Positions 31,882 through 40,786 are shown, numbered from the stretch's first letter. The stretch: 64,000 nt of DNA from Tumebacillus amylolyticus (GCF_016722965.1 NZ_JAEQNB010000003.1:310001-374000); one strand, 5' to 3'. Translations and numbers: made by a program. The notes: generated from the sequence alone by a model not told the origin.

Positions 31882-32247
31882 TCAGTGCAGTTGTTGCGAC
31901 GGCGGACCTGCGGGGAACGCTTGCATGGCGCCGATCTGGTCGAGATACGACTGCGCGGCCACGACGGAATTCTGGGCTTCTTGAATTTCGTTTGGCATCG
32001 CGCCCGGCTGGGCTTCGACGCTCTGCAAGGCTTGCGGGCTTTGCATCATCGCGCTCTCTGCGTACTCGATCATTTTCCTCACCATCACGCCGCCGACATA
32101 GCCGTTCATGCGCGAAGGCAACATCCCTTTGTCCACTTGGTCGTAGTTCGGAATCCCCAGTTCGGCAGCAACCTCTGTCTTCAGCTGATCCAACGCATTC
32201 CGGGCACCGGGCACTTCGGCCTGATTACGACGGCGGTTGTTCGGCAT
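31882..32247 (-). CDS. Small acid-soluble spore protein, alpha/beta type, with C-terminal extension
   Basis: Residues 16-66 show the alpha/beta-SASP pattern: ALDQLKTEVAAELGI (including the TEVAAELG site that the germination protease would cut) and the DNA-binding GYVGGVMVRKMIEYAE. These proteins coat and protect spore DNA. The family is usually 60-75 residues; here about 50 extra residues, Gln/Pro/Ala-rich, follow. ATG 32247 is chosen because AGGAG lies 9 bases upstream; it begins five bases after the comEC stop, so read-through coupling to comEC is likely unless a sporulation promoter sits inside comEC. Confidence 0.85.
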   Translation of the reverse strand: MPNNRRRNQAEVPGARNALDQLKTEVAAELGIPNYDQVDKGMLPSRMNGYVGGVMVRKMIEYAESAMMQSPQALQSVEAQPGAMPNEIQEAQNSVVAAQSYLDQIGAMQAFPAGPPSQQLH

Positions 32248-32252
32248 CCGCA

Positions 32253-34643
32253 TCATCTCCTGTCGAGTTGGGTTCCTCCGCCACCAATGGCAGCAGGGGG
32301 GTACGTTGGGTAGTATTCCCGAACCAGCCAAGAGTACATGTCCAAATTCTGCCCATCCGTTTCACAGACGATCGCTCCTTGGAGGTCTGTGCGCCAGATG
32401 TGCGCGTTGGATAGCCGGAGTCGCTCCAATGTCGCCGAAGCAGGATGTCCGTATGAGTTGTGTGCGCCGACGGAGAGGATCGCATGGGCGGGGGTTGTTT
32501 TTTGTAAAAAGGGGTCTGTGCTGGAATGGCCGCTTCCGTGATGCGCGACTTTCAAGACGTCTACGTGTGAGAGTTTTGGGAGGAGATTCGCTTCAACCTC
32601 GCCTTCGAGGTCGCCTGTGAAGAGAAAGTTTCGTTTGCCGTAGGAGAGGGAGAACACGATGCAGTTTGCGTTGGAATCAGAGCGCGTGCCAACGTATGGC
32701 TCTCGGGGTGGGTTGAGGATGGAGATGTTGAGATCAGGTTCGGGGGTTAGGGATTGACCTGCGTGGACTTGCTTGATGGGAATCTGACGACGGCGGGCTT
32801 CTTGGAGGAGATTTTGGTAAAAAGGCTTGTCTGTGGTGAGATCGGACACGAGCAGTTGGTGAACGCGAAACGTCTGCAAGGCCGCGGCGACACCGCGCAC
32901 ATGATCTTCGTCGGCATGAGTCAGGACGAGGGTGTCGATGTCATCAATGCCCTTTGCAGCCAAGGCGGGGACGACGACGCGTGCACCGGGGTCATAGGTT
33001 GTGTGTTGAAAACCGGGGATGCCTCCGCCATCGACGAGCCACGTCTGGTGGTTCGGTAGTTCAAGAAGGATCGAGTCTCCCTGTCCCACGTCGAGGAACG
33101 TGATGCGCAGGTTCTGGGGTGAAAACGTGCGCCACGTGATTCCGAGAATCAGGAGGCAGGCAATGGCGGGGAGTGCGAATTTCTGTGTTCGTTTGAGGAA
33201 AAACAGCAACCAACTCCCGTAATAGAGCCAAAGCCATGCGGGGCTCGGCGCTTCGAAATGACGAACCAGCCAACCTCGATGACTTGCGTAAGTGAGCGGG
33301 TTGACCATGAGATGAAGTCCCCATGAGGTGATCTGAGCCGGAATCGTCGCCAGTGCAGGATGCACGAGACCGAGCAAGATACTGACGGCGGCGGTAGGCA
33401 GGAGTACGGCGATCAGGGGGAGGATGTAGAGATTCGCCAAGAGAGACAGTGGTGTGAACACATGCCCGATGATGAGAACAAGCGGTGTGGAGATCAGTTC
33501 CGCAAGCACCGTCAGGAAGAATGCATTCAATAGCTTCCTTATCGGTTCATGGGCAACCTTCCAGACTTTTTTTTCTGGATTCGTGGGTGTTGGAACGAGG
33601 CTTATCAGTAGGCGTTCAATATGTGGAGGTACGACGAGCAAGGCCAGTGTGAGGAGAAACGTGAGTTGGAACCCGATGTTGTCGAGCAGAAACGGGTCGA
33701 AGAGGAGGAGGATTCCGCCGGAGAGAGCCCATGAGGTTAGACGGTCCGATTGGCGGGACAGGAGTCGGCTGAGGCACCAGATAACGGTCATGGTGCAAGC
33801 CCTTGTAACAGAGGGTCCACCGCCTGCGAGAGCGCCGTAGAGTACGATGAGGGCGATGGCGAAGAGGTAGCGTTTCCGGGTCTCGACACGGAATTTTTTC
33901 AGGATGGCAAGCAGGGGCAAGATCAAGAGCGAGATGTTGGAGCCGGAGACGACGAGGATGTGGATGACGCCCATCTCGCGAAATGTCTCTTTGACTTCCG
34001 GGTCGAGATCATCCTCTACCCCGAGCACGATCCCGGAGACCAGAGCGGCGTGCTCGGGTTTGAAGTTCTGCCGGATGACGTCCAACAATCGATGCCGCAA
34101 GGGAAGCAGCAAGCGCCCGCGAAGACCACGGTCGTCGTGAGAGATCGTCTTGTACTGATCTGTGGAGACGGAGTAGTTGATTCCTTGCCGGGTGTAGTAG
34201 GAGTACGCGTCGAAACCACCGGGATTTCGTGGGGGCGAAGGTTTTTCCAACGTGGCGCGAAACGCGAGGAGATCGCCGTAGTGCGGAGTTGTCTTGGCGT
34301 AGACGATGGCTTTCTCGTCTACAGGTTTCCCATCGACTTCCTTCAATTGAAGGATGAACGAAGTGCCGCTCGGGTCTTCGCTCACCTGTCCGAGCAGGGT
34401 CACAGACTTATCCACAAAGGTATCAAGCGTCGGTTGCTGCTGCCACTGATGGACGCCAAACGTAAACAAGCCCACCGTAACAGCGGCAATCCACAAACCC
34501 CACCGCACGCGCCATGCCGCGAAAAAAGAGAGAATCACAGGCAGCGCCAGCCACCCGGGGAACAACGAAGCGGGAACCCAACGTCCCGCAAAAATACCCA
34601 CAGCCAAACAAACCACGGTGATCAAAATCAAACGAGGAGTCAT
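32253..34643 (-). CDS. comEC: ComEC/Rec2 DNA uptake channel
   Basis: A 796-residue polytopic membrane protein. It has an N-terminal OB-like outer domain (about 60-160), the competence domain with EMGVIHILVVSGSNISLLI and many helices (about 210-500), and a C-terminal metallo-beta-lactamase domain with LTHADEDHVRG, FTGDLEGE and KVAHHGSGHSS, the putative nuclease that degrades the non-transforming strand. It passes single-stranded DNA into the cytoplasm during transformation. comEA is directly upstream. comEB, present between them in Bacillus subtilis, is absent. Confidence 0.95.
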   Translation of the reverse strand: MTPRLILITVVCLAVGIFAGRWVPASLFPGWLALPVILSFFAAWRVRWGLWIAAVTVGLFTFGVHQWQQQPTLDTFVDKSVTLLGQVSEDPSGTSFILQLKEVDGKPVDEKAIVYAKTTPHYGDLLAFRATLEKPSPPRNPGGFDAYSYYTRQGINYSVSTDQYKTISHDDRGLRGRLLLPLRHRLLDVIRQNFKPEHAALVSGIVLGVEDDLDPEVKETFREMGVIHILVVSGSNISLLILPLLAILKKFRVETRKRYLFAIALIVLYGALAGGGPSVTRACTMTVIWCLSRLLSRQSDRLTSWALSGGILLLFDPFLLDNIGFQLTFLLTLALLVVPPHIERLLISLVPTPTNPEKKVWKVAHEPIRKLLNAFFLTVLAELISTPLVLIIGHVFTPLSLLANLYILPLIAVLLPTAAVSILLGLVHPALATIPAQITSWGLHLMVNPLTYASHRGWLVRHFEAPSPAWLWLYYGSWLLFFLKRTQKFALPAIACLLILGITWRTFSPQNLRITFLDVGQGDSILLELPNHQTWLVDGGGIPGFQHTTYDPGARVVVPALAAKGIDDIDTLVLTHADEDHVRGVAAALQTFRVHQLLVSDLTTDKPFYQNLLQEARRRQIPIKQVHAGQSLTPEPDLNISILNPPREPYVGTRSDSNANCIVFSLSYGKRNFLFTGDLEGEVEANLLPKLSHVDVLKVAHHGSGHSSTDPFLQKTTPAHAILSVGAHNSYGHPASATLERLRLSNAHIWRTDLQGAIVCETDGQNLDMYSWLVREYYPTYPPAAIGGGGTQLDRR

Positions 34644-34655
34644 CGAAGAGGAGCC

Positions 34656-34733
34656 TCACTTTTTCAAAGAGATGGGGGTCAATCGAGGTACATACCAGAG
34701 GAACCAACGAGGAAATACACGAACTCGAAACAT
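34656..34733 (-). CDS. Possible 25-residue ORF between comEA and comEC
   Basis: MFRVRVFPRWFLWYVP and nine more residues, strongly basic and aromatic, starting at ATG 34733 with GAAGG 9 bases upstream. Its TGA lies within the ribosome site of comEC, so it could couple comEC translation. It occupies the place of the missing comEB. No homologue recognised; it may be chance. Confidence 0.28.
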   Translation of the reverse strand: MFRVRVFPRWFLWYVPRLTPISLKK

Positions 34734-34771
34734 GAAATGAAGCCTTCGAGGCCTGTGAACGCCGAAGGAAG

Positions 34772-35362
34772 TTAGTTCACCGTGACACGGTCACGAATTT
34801 GATCGACGAGTTTCACGCCGAATCCGGGGATTTTGCGGAGGTCGTCGACGGTGAGGAAGTTGCCTTGGTCTTCGCGGTATTTGATGATGGCTTCTGCACG
34901 GGCTGAGCCGATGCCGGGGAGTTTGTCGAGGTCTGCCACACTTGCGGTGTTGAGGTTGAGTTTCCCATCTTCTGCAGCAGAAGACTGCGTGGTAGAGTCC
35001 TTTTTCCCCTCTTGCGCCCCCATCTTCGGCACGACCACTTCCGTCCCGTCCTTGAGCGGTGCTGCCATGTTCAACTTGGCCAGATCTCCATCCGACTTGG
35101 CACCACCGGCCGCTTGCACAGCGTCGATCGTCCGCGAGTCTGCCGGAAGTTGATACACGCCCGGCGTGTTCACTTCGCCCTTGACATCAACCCGAACCGA
35201 TTGCCCTGCTTGTTGCTGAGCGGGGACTTGTTCCTTCGAGGTCGCTTCGGCGATCGGCACAGTTGCCTCCTGCGCCTTGGGCTTGCCTCCATACAGATAC
35301 ACGCTGCCGGCCATCAACACCCCGGCGAGCACGGCGAGCAGCAAGAAGCGTTCTTTTTTCAT
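34772..35362 (-). CDS. comEA: ComEA DNA receptor for transformation
   Basis: A 196-residue protein anchored by an N-terminal helix (about 6-25). After a Gln/Ala/Pro linker comes an SLBB domain (VRVDVKGEVNTPGVYQLPADSRTIDA, shown here in part, residues 58-110) and a C-terminal helix-hairpin-helix pair (LNLNTASVADLDKLPGIG and LRKIPGFGVKLVDQIRDR) that binds double-stranded DNA outside the membrane. ATG 35362 was chosen since GGAGGG then lies 6 bases upstream. It hands DNA to ComEC, encoded next. Confidence 0.94.
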   Translation of the reverse strand: MKKERFLLLAVLAGVLMAGSVYLYGGKPKAQEATVPIAEATSKEQVPAQQQAGQSVRVDVKGEVNTPGVYQLPADSRTIDAVQAAGGAKSDGDLAKLNMAAPLKDGTEVVVPKMGAQEGKKDSTTQSSAAEDGKLNLNTASVADLDKLPGIGSARAEAIIKYREDQGNFLTVDDLRKIPGFGVKLVDQIRDRVTVN

Positions 35363-35488
35363 ATTCATCCCTCCTTTGAGAACCATTTCAACGGTGCCCA
35401 TCCGTTTCCTTCTTTTCCCCTGTATCCCCCTCTGTCGTCCCGTGAACGCTATACCTAACACTTTTACGGGATAGGGGGATTTCGTGCC

Positions 35489-36013
35489 ATGATTCTCGAA
35501 CGCTTCGTACCCAGCCTGCATCTGCACACGATTTTTGACATCGACTTCAAAACACTCCGCGAACGCGGCATTCAAGGAATCATCACCAACCTCGACAACA
35601 CCTTGATCGAGCAAGACTCCCCCCATGCCACCGAACGGCTCATGCAATGGATTCAAACTCTGCGTCAAGAAGGTCTGAAAGTCGTCATCGTCTCCAACAA
35701 CCGCAAGATCCGCGTCTCCGAATTCGCCCGACCGCTCGGCATCCCGTTCGTCTATGAAGCGCGAAAACCTTGGGGCGACCCGTTTCACCGCGCTCTGCGC
35801 CTCTTGCATACCACCACGCGCAACACGGTCGTCATCGGCGACCAACTGCTCACCGACATCTACGGCGGCAACAAATCCGGCATGTACACAATCTGGGTTG
35901 ATCCCTTAAAAGGCAAGGAAGGCTGGCCGACCAAGGTCAACCGTTTCTTCGAACGCATCCTCTACAGGTGGCTCAAGAAAAAAGGCTATCTCCCGTGGGA
36001 CGACCATCACTAA
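35489..36013 (+). CDS. YqeG-family HAD protein with altered nucleophile (Asp to Asn)
   Basis: A 174-residue HAD-IIIA protein alignable end to end with the YqeG at 51958-52470 (RFVPSLHLHTIFDID, VVIVSNNRKIRV, GDQLLTDIYGGN). HAD motif I, normally TDLDNTL, reads TNLDNTL: codon AAC gives Asn34 in place of the nucleophilic Asp. Motif II (SNN) and motif IV (GDQLLTD) are intact. It would be expected to be a poor or inactive phosphatase. Start ATG 35489 has AGGGGGAT upstream. It is alone and not in the ribosome-assembly cluster. Confidence 0.85.
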   Translation: MILERFVPSLHLHTIFDIDFKTLRERGIQGIITNLDNTLIEQDSPHATERLMQWIQTLRQEGLKVVIVSNNRKIRVSEFARPLGIPFVYEARKPWGDPFHRALRLLHTTTRNTVVIGDQLLTDIYGGNKSGMYTIWVDPLKGKEGWPTKVNRFFERILYRWLKKKGYLPWDDHH

Positions 36014-36131
36014 CAACACCGGCAAAAAACCACCCGTCCCTCCCTTCGACCCCACTCACCTTTCTGGGCACCCGCACATAGAGTAAGACTACCGCGGAGC
36101 ACAATCGTCACGTCGAAAGGAGGCCAACAGG

Positions 36132-37409
36132 GTGTCATCCTCAAACCTCGAATCCAACACAGGAGCGGTGCCCTCGGGAGACAAACGCAAGGGTCTACTC
36201 GCCTTTCTGGGACCTGGTTTCCTGATCACGCTCGGATTCATCGACCCCGGCAACTGGGCCACCAATCTCGCCGGCGGTTCGTCATTTGGATACAGTTTGC
36301 TTTGGGTCATCACCCTCAGCACACTCATTCTCATCCTCTTGCAAAACATGTCGGTGCGCTTAGGCATCGTCACCGGAAAGTCACTCGCGGAAAATGTCCG
36401 CGCCCACTGCCCCCGACCGCTGGCGTGGCTGCTTGGCGTCTCGATCATCATCGCCTGCATCGCGACTTCCATCGCCGAATATCTCGGAGCGGCACTCGGT
36501 TTGCAAATTCTCTTCGGAATTCCCATTTGGCTGGGTGCGATCTTGACCTTGGGCTTCGTTCTGATCACCGTCTGGTTCCCGCAATACAGACGCATCGAGA
36601 CCGTGCTGATCGGGTTCCTAGCCGTCATCGGGATCATCTACGTCATCGAAATGTTCATCGTGCACCCCGATTGGGGCACGGCGTTCCCTGCGATGGTGAT
36701 GCCGCACATCGACTCCAGCTCGATCTACGTCGCGATGGGCATGCTCGGCGCGGTGATTATGCCACACAACCTCTACTTGCATTCGAACGTCATCCAAGAA
36801 CGAAACTCCTTCACGTTCACCGAACTTGAAAAAAGACGTATGATCCGCTACCAATTCGTCGACACGTTGCTCGCGATGGGCACCGGATGGTTGGTGAACT
36901 CTGCGATGATCGTCGTCGCGGCCGCTGTGTTCTTCCGTTATGGCATGGAGGTGACCAGCATCGAACAGGCGGCCGCAACGTTACAACCTCTCGCCGGACA
37001 TCTCGCGTCGATTCTGTTTGGCGTAGCTCTCCTCTGCTCCGGTCTGGGATCGTCCGTTACGTCGTCGATGGCACAGGCACACGTCGTAACCGGCTACTTA
37101 GGCAAACCAAGCGACACCAAGAGCAAAGTGTGGCGCACGGCCCTGCTGCTCACATCCCTTCCGGCGATGGCCGTCATCGCGGTGGGGTTTGACTCCTTCA
37201 AACTGCTGATCTTCTCGCAAGTCGTGCTCTCCCTACAACTGCCGCTGACGATCATTCCCTTGCTGTTCCTCGTCAAAAGCCGCAAAGTCATGGGCAACTT
37301 CTCCAGCCGACCTTTTGAATTTACGCTGGCGATCCTGTCTACCGTGATCATCGTGCTCCTGAACCTGTTATTGCTGTACCAGACGTTTGGCGGCCAATTT
37401 TCTTGGTAA
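36132..37409 (+). CDS. mntH: Nramp-family divalent metal (manganese) transporter
   Basis: A 425-residue membrane protein with about eleven helices. The helix-1 metal motif DPGNW (residues 38-42) and the helix-6 motif MPHN within IMPHNLYLHS are both present, as in MntH, which imports Mn(II) with protons. GTG 36132 follows AAAGGAGG. The manganese regulator mntR is the next gene, with its own promoter. I saw no clear MntR operator upstream. Confidence 0.94.
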   Translation: MSSSNLESNTGAVPSGDKRKGLLAFLGPGFLITLGFIDPGNWATNLAGGSSFGYSLLWVITLSTLILILLQNMSVRLGIVTGKSLAENVRAHCPRPLAWLLGVSIIIACIATSIAEYLGAALGLQILFGIPIWLGAILTLGFVLITVWFPQYRRIETVLIGFLAVIGIIYVIEMFIVHPDWGTAFPAMVMPHIDSSSIYVAMGMLGAVIMPHNLYLHSNVIQERNSFTFTELEKRRMIRYQFVDTLLAMGTGWLVNSAMIVVAAAVFFRYGMEVTSIEQAAATLQPLAGHLASILFGVALLCSGLGSSVTSSMAQAHVVTGYLGKPSDTKSKVWRTALLLTSLPAMAVIAVGFDSFKLLIFSQVVLSLQLPLTIIPLLFLVKSRKVMGNFSSRPFEFTLAILSTVIIVLLNLLLLYQTFGGQFSW

Positions 37410-37427
37410 TCGTTGACTATCCTTTGT

Positions 37428-37456
37428 TTGCACGATGCTGACGATTCGGGTAAAAT
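37428..37456 (+). promoter_or_regulatory. Promoter of mntR
   Basis: TTGCAC (37428-37433), 17 bases, TAAAAT (37451-37456), 51 bases before the start at 37508. Confidence 0.7.
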
Positions 37457-37507
37457 TGTACGGACGAATGGAGTCATGGATACTTCCGAGGAGAGAGAGG
37501 ATTGGGA

Positions 37508-37954
37508 ATGCTCACATCCAGCATGGAGGATTACTTGGAGAAGATCTACGAACTGATGAAGGAAAAAGGGTACGCCCGTGTTTCCGACATCGCCTCCTCG
37601 CTTTCAGTGCAACCGTCCTCTGTGACCAAGATGATTCAGAAGCTGGACGAAAAACAGCTGGTCACCTACGAAAAGTACCGCGGTATCGTCCTGACCCCGA
37701 AAGGCGAACAGCTTGGCAAACTCATGAAGCAACGCCACAAGAGGTTGGAAGAATTCCTGCGGATGCTCGGCATCCGGGAAGAGACGATTCAGAAGGACGT
37801 CGAAGGAATCGAACACCACGTTTCCCCTGCGACCATGAGCGCATTGAACAACCTCGTGTTGTTTTTCGACCAGAATTCCCACTGCTTGCAGGAGTTTAAC
37901 GACTTTTGCACAGAGCTTCAGACGTTGAAGGAAACGGAAGACGAACGAAAGTGA
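37508..37954 (+). CDS. mntR: Manganese-responsive transcriptional regulator MntR
   Basis: A 148-residue DtxR/MntR-family repressor. With ATG 37508 the first metal ligands fall at Asp8 and Glu11 (MEDYLEKIY), exactly as in Bacillus subtilis MntR, and the His/Glu ligands appear in KQRHKRLEEFL and DVEGIEHH. The winged helix reads GYARVSDIASSLSVQPSSVTKM. Mn(II) binding makes it repress Mn import genes such as mntH, located just upstream. GAGAGG lies 7 bases before the ATG. Confidence 0.96.
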   Translation: MLTSSMEDYLEKIYELMKEKGYARVSDIASSLSVQPSSVTKMIQKLDEKQLVTYEKYRGIVLTPKGEQLGKLMKQRHKRLEEFLRMLGIREETIQKDVEGIEHHVSPATMSALNNLVLFFDQNSHCLQEFNDFCTELQTLKETEDERK

Positions 37955-37956
37955 TG

Positions 37957-37981
37957 AGCTCCGGCAACCGGGGCTTTTTTT
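37957..37981 (+). terminator. Short terminator after mntR
   Basis: AGCTCCGG-CAA-CCGGGGCT then seven T, starting three bases after the mntR stop and ending just before the ddl ribosome site. Confidence 0.7.
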
Positions 37982-38003
37982 CAGCCAAGAGAGGAGTGAG
38001 CGG

Positions 38004-39104
38004 ATGACTCGCAAAATTAGAGTCGGCATCGTCTTCGGCGGCAAGTCCGGCGAACACGAAGTCTCCATCAATTCCGCCCAGTCGGTCATCGAGAATTTGA
38101 ACCAAGATCTGTTTGAAGTGTTCCCCATCGGAATCGATAAGCAAGGCACCTGGCACGCAGGTCTGGGTGCATACAATGCCCTCGGGGCACCGATCCCGCA
38201 AGCGTTGCTTGCATCTGGCCATACGGAAACCATCACAGACACCGAAAACCTGCTTCCGATTGCCCAAGGCGATGTCTTGCCGTCGCAAGCAGCCGAAGCG
38301 ATCGACGTCGTGCTTCCGATCTTGCACGGCCCGTTCGGCGAGGACGGCACGGTCCAAGGGCTGTTTGAACTGATGAACATCCCGTATGTCGGAGCTGGTG
38401 TTCTCGCCTCCGCCGTCGGCATGGATAAAGCCATGATGAAAAAAGTTTTCGCACAAGCCGGACTTGACCAATGCCGCTACGAAGTCATCCTGCGTTCCCG
38501 CTTTGAGCGCGAACCGGAAGTCGTCGCGGAGGAAGTCGCCGCAAGCCTCGGCTACCCGTGCTTTGTAAAGCCCGCCAACCTCGGCTCCAGTGTCGGGATC
38601 ACCAAAGCCAAAGACTTTGACACGTTGCTCACCGCGCTACGCACCGCCGCGAAATACGACCGCAAGATCATCGTCGAAGAAGCGGTTGACGGCCGCGAGA
38701 TCGAAATTGCGGTGCTGGGCAACGAAGACCCGAAAGCTTCCGTGCCCGGTGAAATTATCTCGTCCAACGATGAATTCTACGACTACGACGCCAAGTACCT
38801 CAGCGGCGAGTCTACGATGGTGATTCCGGCGGAATTGACGCCGGAGCAAGCGGAGGAAGTCCGCGCGTTGGCAGTTCGTGCGTTCCAAGCGATTGACGGC
38901 TCTGGGCTGTCCCGTGCCGACTTCTTCCTCTGCCGCAAGACCGGCAAGTTTTTGATCAACGAGATCAACACGTTCCCCGGCTTCACGAAGTACAGCATGT
39001 ACCCGAAGATGTGGGAAGCAACCGGTTTGCCGTATGACAAACTGATTGAAACCTTGATCCACCTCGCGATCGAACGTCACGAAGACAAGAACCGCACACG
39101 ATAG
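38004..39104 (+). CDS. ddl: D-alanine--D-alanine ligase
   Basis: A 366-residue ATP-grasp enzyme joining two D-Ala for peptidoglycan precursors. It shows VGIVFGGKSGEHEVSI at the N-terminus, LHGPFGEDGTVQG, VKPANLGSSVGI, and the omega-loop sequence FYDYDAKYLSGE, whose Tyr is typical of D-Ala-D-Ala rather than D-Ala-D-Lac ligases. NEINTFPGFT supplies the metal site. ATG 38004 follows GAGGAG. A single gene after a terminator; no vancomycin-resistance genes nearby. Confidence 0.95.
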   Translation: MTRKIRVGIVFGGKSGEHEVSINSAQSVIENLNQDLFEVFPIGIDKQGTWHAGLGAYNALGAPIPQALLASGHTETITDTENLLPIAQGDVLPSQAAEAIDVVLPILHGPFGEDGTVQGLFELMNIPYVGAGVLASAVGMDKAMMKKVFAQAGLDQCRYEVILRSRFEREPEVVAEEVAASLGYPCFVKPANLGSSVGITKAKDFDTLLTALRTAAKYDRKIIVEEAVDGREIEIAVLGNEDPKASVPGEIISSNDEFYDYDAKYLSGESTMVIPAELTPEQAEEVRALAVRAFQAIDGSGLSRADFFLCRKTGKFLINEINTFPGFTKYSMYPKMWEATGLPYDKLIETLIHLAIERHEDKNRTR

Positions 39105-39145
39105 AAAAAAAGCTGCAGTCCTCAACTGAGGATTGCAGCTTTTTT
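39105..39145. terminator. Bidirectional terminator after ddl
   Basis: AAGCTGCAGTCCTCA / GAGGATTGCAGCTT stem with A and T runs, between converging genes. Confidence 0.88.
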
Positions 39146-39605
39146 ATTTGGGGAGCGACCTTCTGTACGCCAACTGGGACAAGCGAAGTACGACGAAGAG
39201 CAACGGGTAGCACATCATCGACTTCCAGATGCTCCAATCGTTGTAACGGATGAGACCCACGCGCAACCAAAGCAACTCCATCAAAATCAAGCCACCAATC
39301 CAAATCCCCCAGTAGAGGAGTTTGAGGGGAAATGCTTTTCGCTCCGGCCAGAAGTTGAGAAGCATCAATCCGAGACAGGGATTCACGAGGACAACTTGTG
39401 CGACATCCGAGATGTCGATCTCCGGCGTAGGGCCGTAATCATACTGATTAAACGTACCGGCAACCAAATAATCGAACGCTTCTGCAAACGCCGCTGTAAT
39501 CGCCCAGAGAAAAAAATTCTCATGTGCGGGCAAACGCTTTGGTCCGAACACGGTCACCAGTACAGCGATGCTTACAACCATCCAGTTGACCCACGTGTAG
39601 GACAA
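39144..39605 (-). CDS. Small integral membrane protein, function unknown
   Basis: A 153-residue protein with four or five hydrophobic segments, a conserved-looking PKRLPAHE segment after the first helix, and a DYGPTPEIDISD stretch between helices. It resembles the CBO0543-type membrane proteins of Firmicutes, recalled from memory. No operon partner. Function unknown. Confidence 0.7.
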   Translation of the reverse strand: MSYTWVNWMVVSIAVLVTVFGPKRLPAHENFFLWAITAAFAEAFDYLVAGTFNQYDYGPTPEIDISDVAQVVLVNPCLGLMLLNFWPERKAFPLKLLYWGIWIGGLILMELLWLRVGLIRYNDWSIWKSMMCYPLLFVVLRLSQLAYRRSLPK

Positions 39606-39686
39606 ACTCCCAACCTCCCGACCTCTTTCACGCTTCTCTTTCCACCAGTATACCCGCGACCCTCGTGTCGTACTCTGTCGAATATC

Positions 39687-39717
39687 AAAAACACCCTGTA
39701 CAAAAGTACAGGATGTT
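39687..39717 (-). terminator. Terminator of the 325-residue unknown gene
   Basis: AACATCCTGTAC / GTACAGGGTGTT stem with a five-T run on the minus strand, 36 bases past the stop at 39753. Confidence 0.8.
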
Positions 39718-39752
39718 AATGTTTTTATAGAATGGATTCCATTGACGTATGA

Positions 39753-40730
39753 TTAAAGTCCCAAGAAATGCTGTACGCGCTTGCCTTCGACAGTGTAGAG
39801 AGTCCCATTGAGGCCGAGAATGTGGTGGCCGTAGGTCCCTTGCAGTTCGATCGCTTCGTACGGGTGCGGAAGGTTCTCGGTGCCACGGTAGAAGGTTTTT
39901 TGCAAAGTCGGAGATTGAACGGAATCGTACTTGCCTTCGCGAACGAGGCGCTCGACGAGGCCGATGACGTTCGCATAGCGTTGTCCGTTGGCACCTGCTG
40001 CTGCCGCTTCACGAGCTGCTGCCTCTACAGATGCTTCGCCGCCGGATTGGATGTACGTGGTGATCGTCTCTTGGAGGGAGACCAGATCGGTTTCCGCGAG
40101 GAGGATCGCCGGGTAGTAGCTGACGTTGCCGTCTTCGATCAACACGCGCAGGTGTGATTCCCCCTCGAGCTTGCCCTTGGCTTCGAGCAGAGAATCTGCC
40201 AGAGTGGTGCCGGTCGCCGGCTTCGTGACGACTTTCGGTGCTGCGGATTTCGTTTCAGCTTTGACTTTTGCTTTGGCCGGAGCTTTCGGTTCCGCTGTTT
40301 GCGGGGTGGAGGAGGCGCGTTCTTGAAGAAGTGCTGCTACCAGGTTGTAGTGTTCCTCCGTAATCTCATAGAGGCCGCCCTTGACTTGCGGGGCGAACTT
40401 CTGCCCGGTGAGTTCTTGCAGTTCTTCACGGGTGATCCCGTTCTTTTTGTCTTCCAAAATCATGTCATATGCAAACGGCACATGGTAGGTAAATTCACCG
40501 TTCGAATATTCAATCGCGTTCTCCACGACTTCAGCGCTGGTGATGCGCCCAATCGCGAAGACAGTACCGCTACCGCCGTTCGATTTGGTTTCCAAGACAA
40601 GAACAGGACGAGTCGTCTGGCTCAGTTCCGTCGCTTTGTTCTCTTCCTTGAACGGGATGTGATCAAAGCGTGCGTCCCCTTTTTGCCGCCAGACTTGTTT
40701 TACGTAATACGTAGTCGTTGCTTCACTCAT
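39753..40730 (-). CDS. Conserved hypothetical protein, possible PUA/EVE-like N-terminal domain
   Basis: A 325-residue soluble protein. Residues 1-120 look like a beta-barrel domain (TTYYVKQVWRQKGDARF, RPVLVLETKSNGGSGTV, FAIGRI), loosely like EVE/PUA folds that bind modified nucleotides or RNA; this is weak. A Lys/Pro/Ala/Thr linker follows (about 140-180), then a second globular domain with HPYEAIELQGTYGHHILGL near the C-terminus. ATG 40730 has AGGAGGA upstream. No family recognised with certainty. Confidence 0.72.
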   Translation of the reverse strand: MSEATTTYYVKQVWRQKGDARFDHIPFKEENKATELSQTTRPVLVLETKSNGGSGTVFAIGRITSAEVVENAIEYSNGEFTYHVPFAYDMILEDKKNGITREELQELTGQKFAPQVKGGLYEITEEHYNLVAALLQERASSTPQTAEPKAPAKAKVKAETKSAAPKVVTKPATGTTLADSLLEAKGKLEGESHLRVLIEDGNVSYYPAILLAETDLVSLQETITTYIQSGGEASVEAAAREAAAAGANGQRYANVIGLVERLVREGKYDSVQSPTLQKTFYRGTENLPHPYEAIELQGTYGHHILGLNGTLYTVEGKRVQHFLGL

Positions 40731-40786
40731 CTCTGTGTTCCTCCTACTTTGAAATCCCGTACCATTACGTTTTCTACACAAAACAC

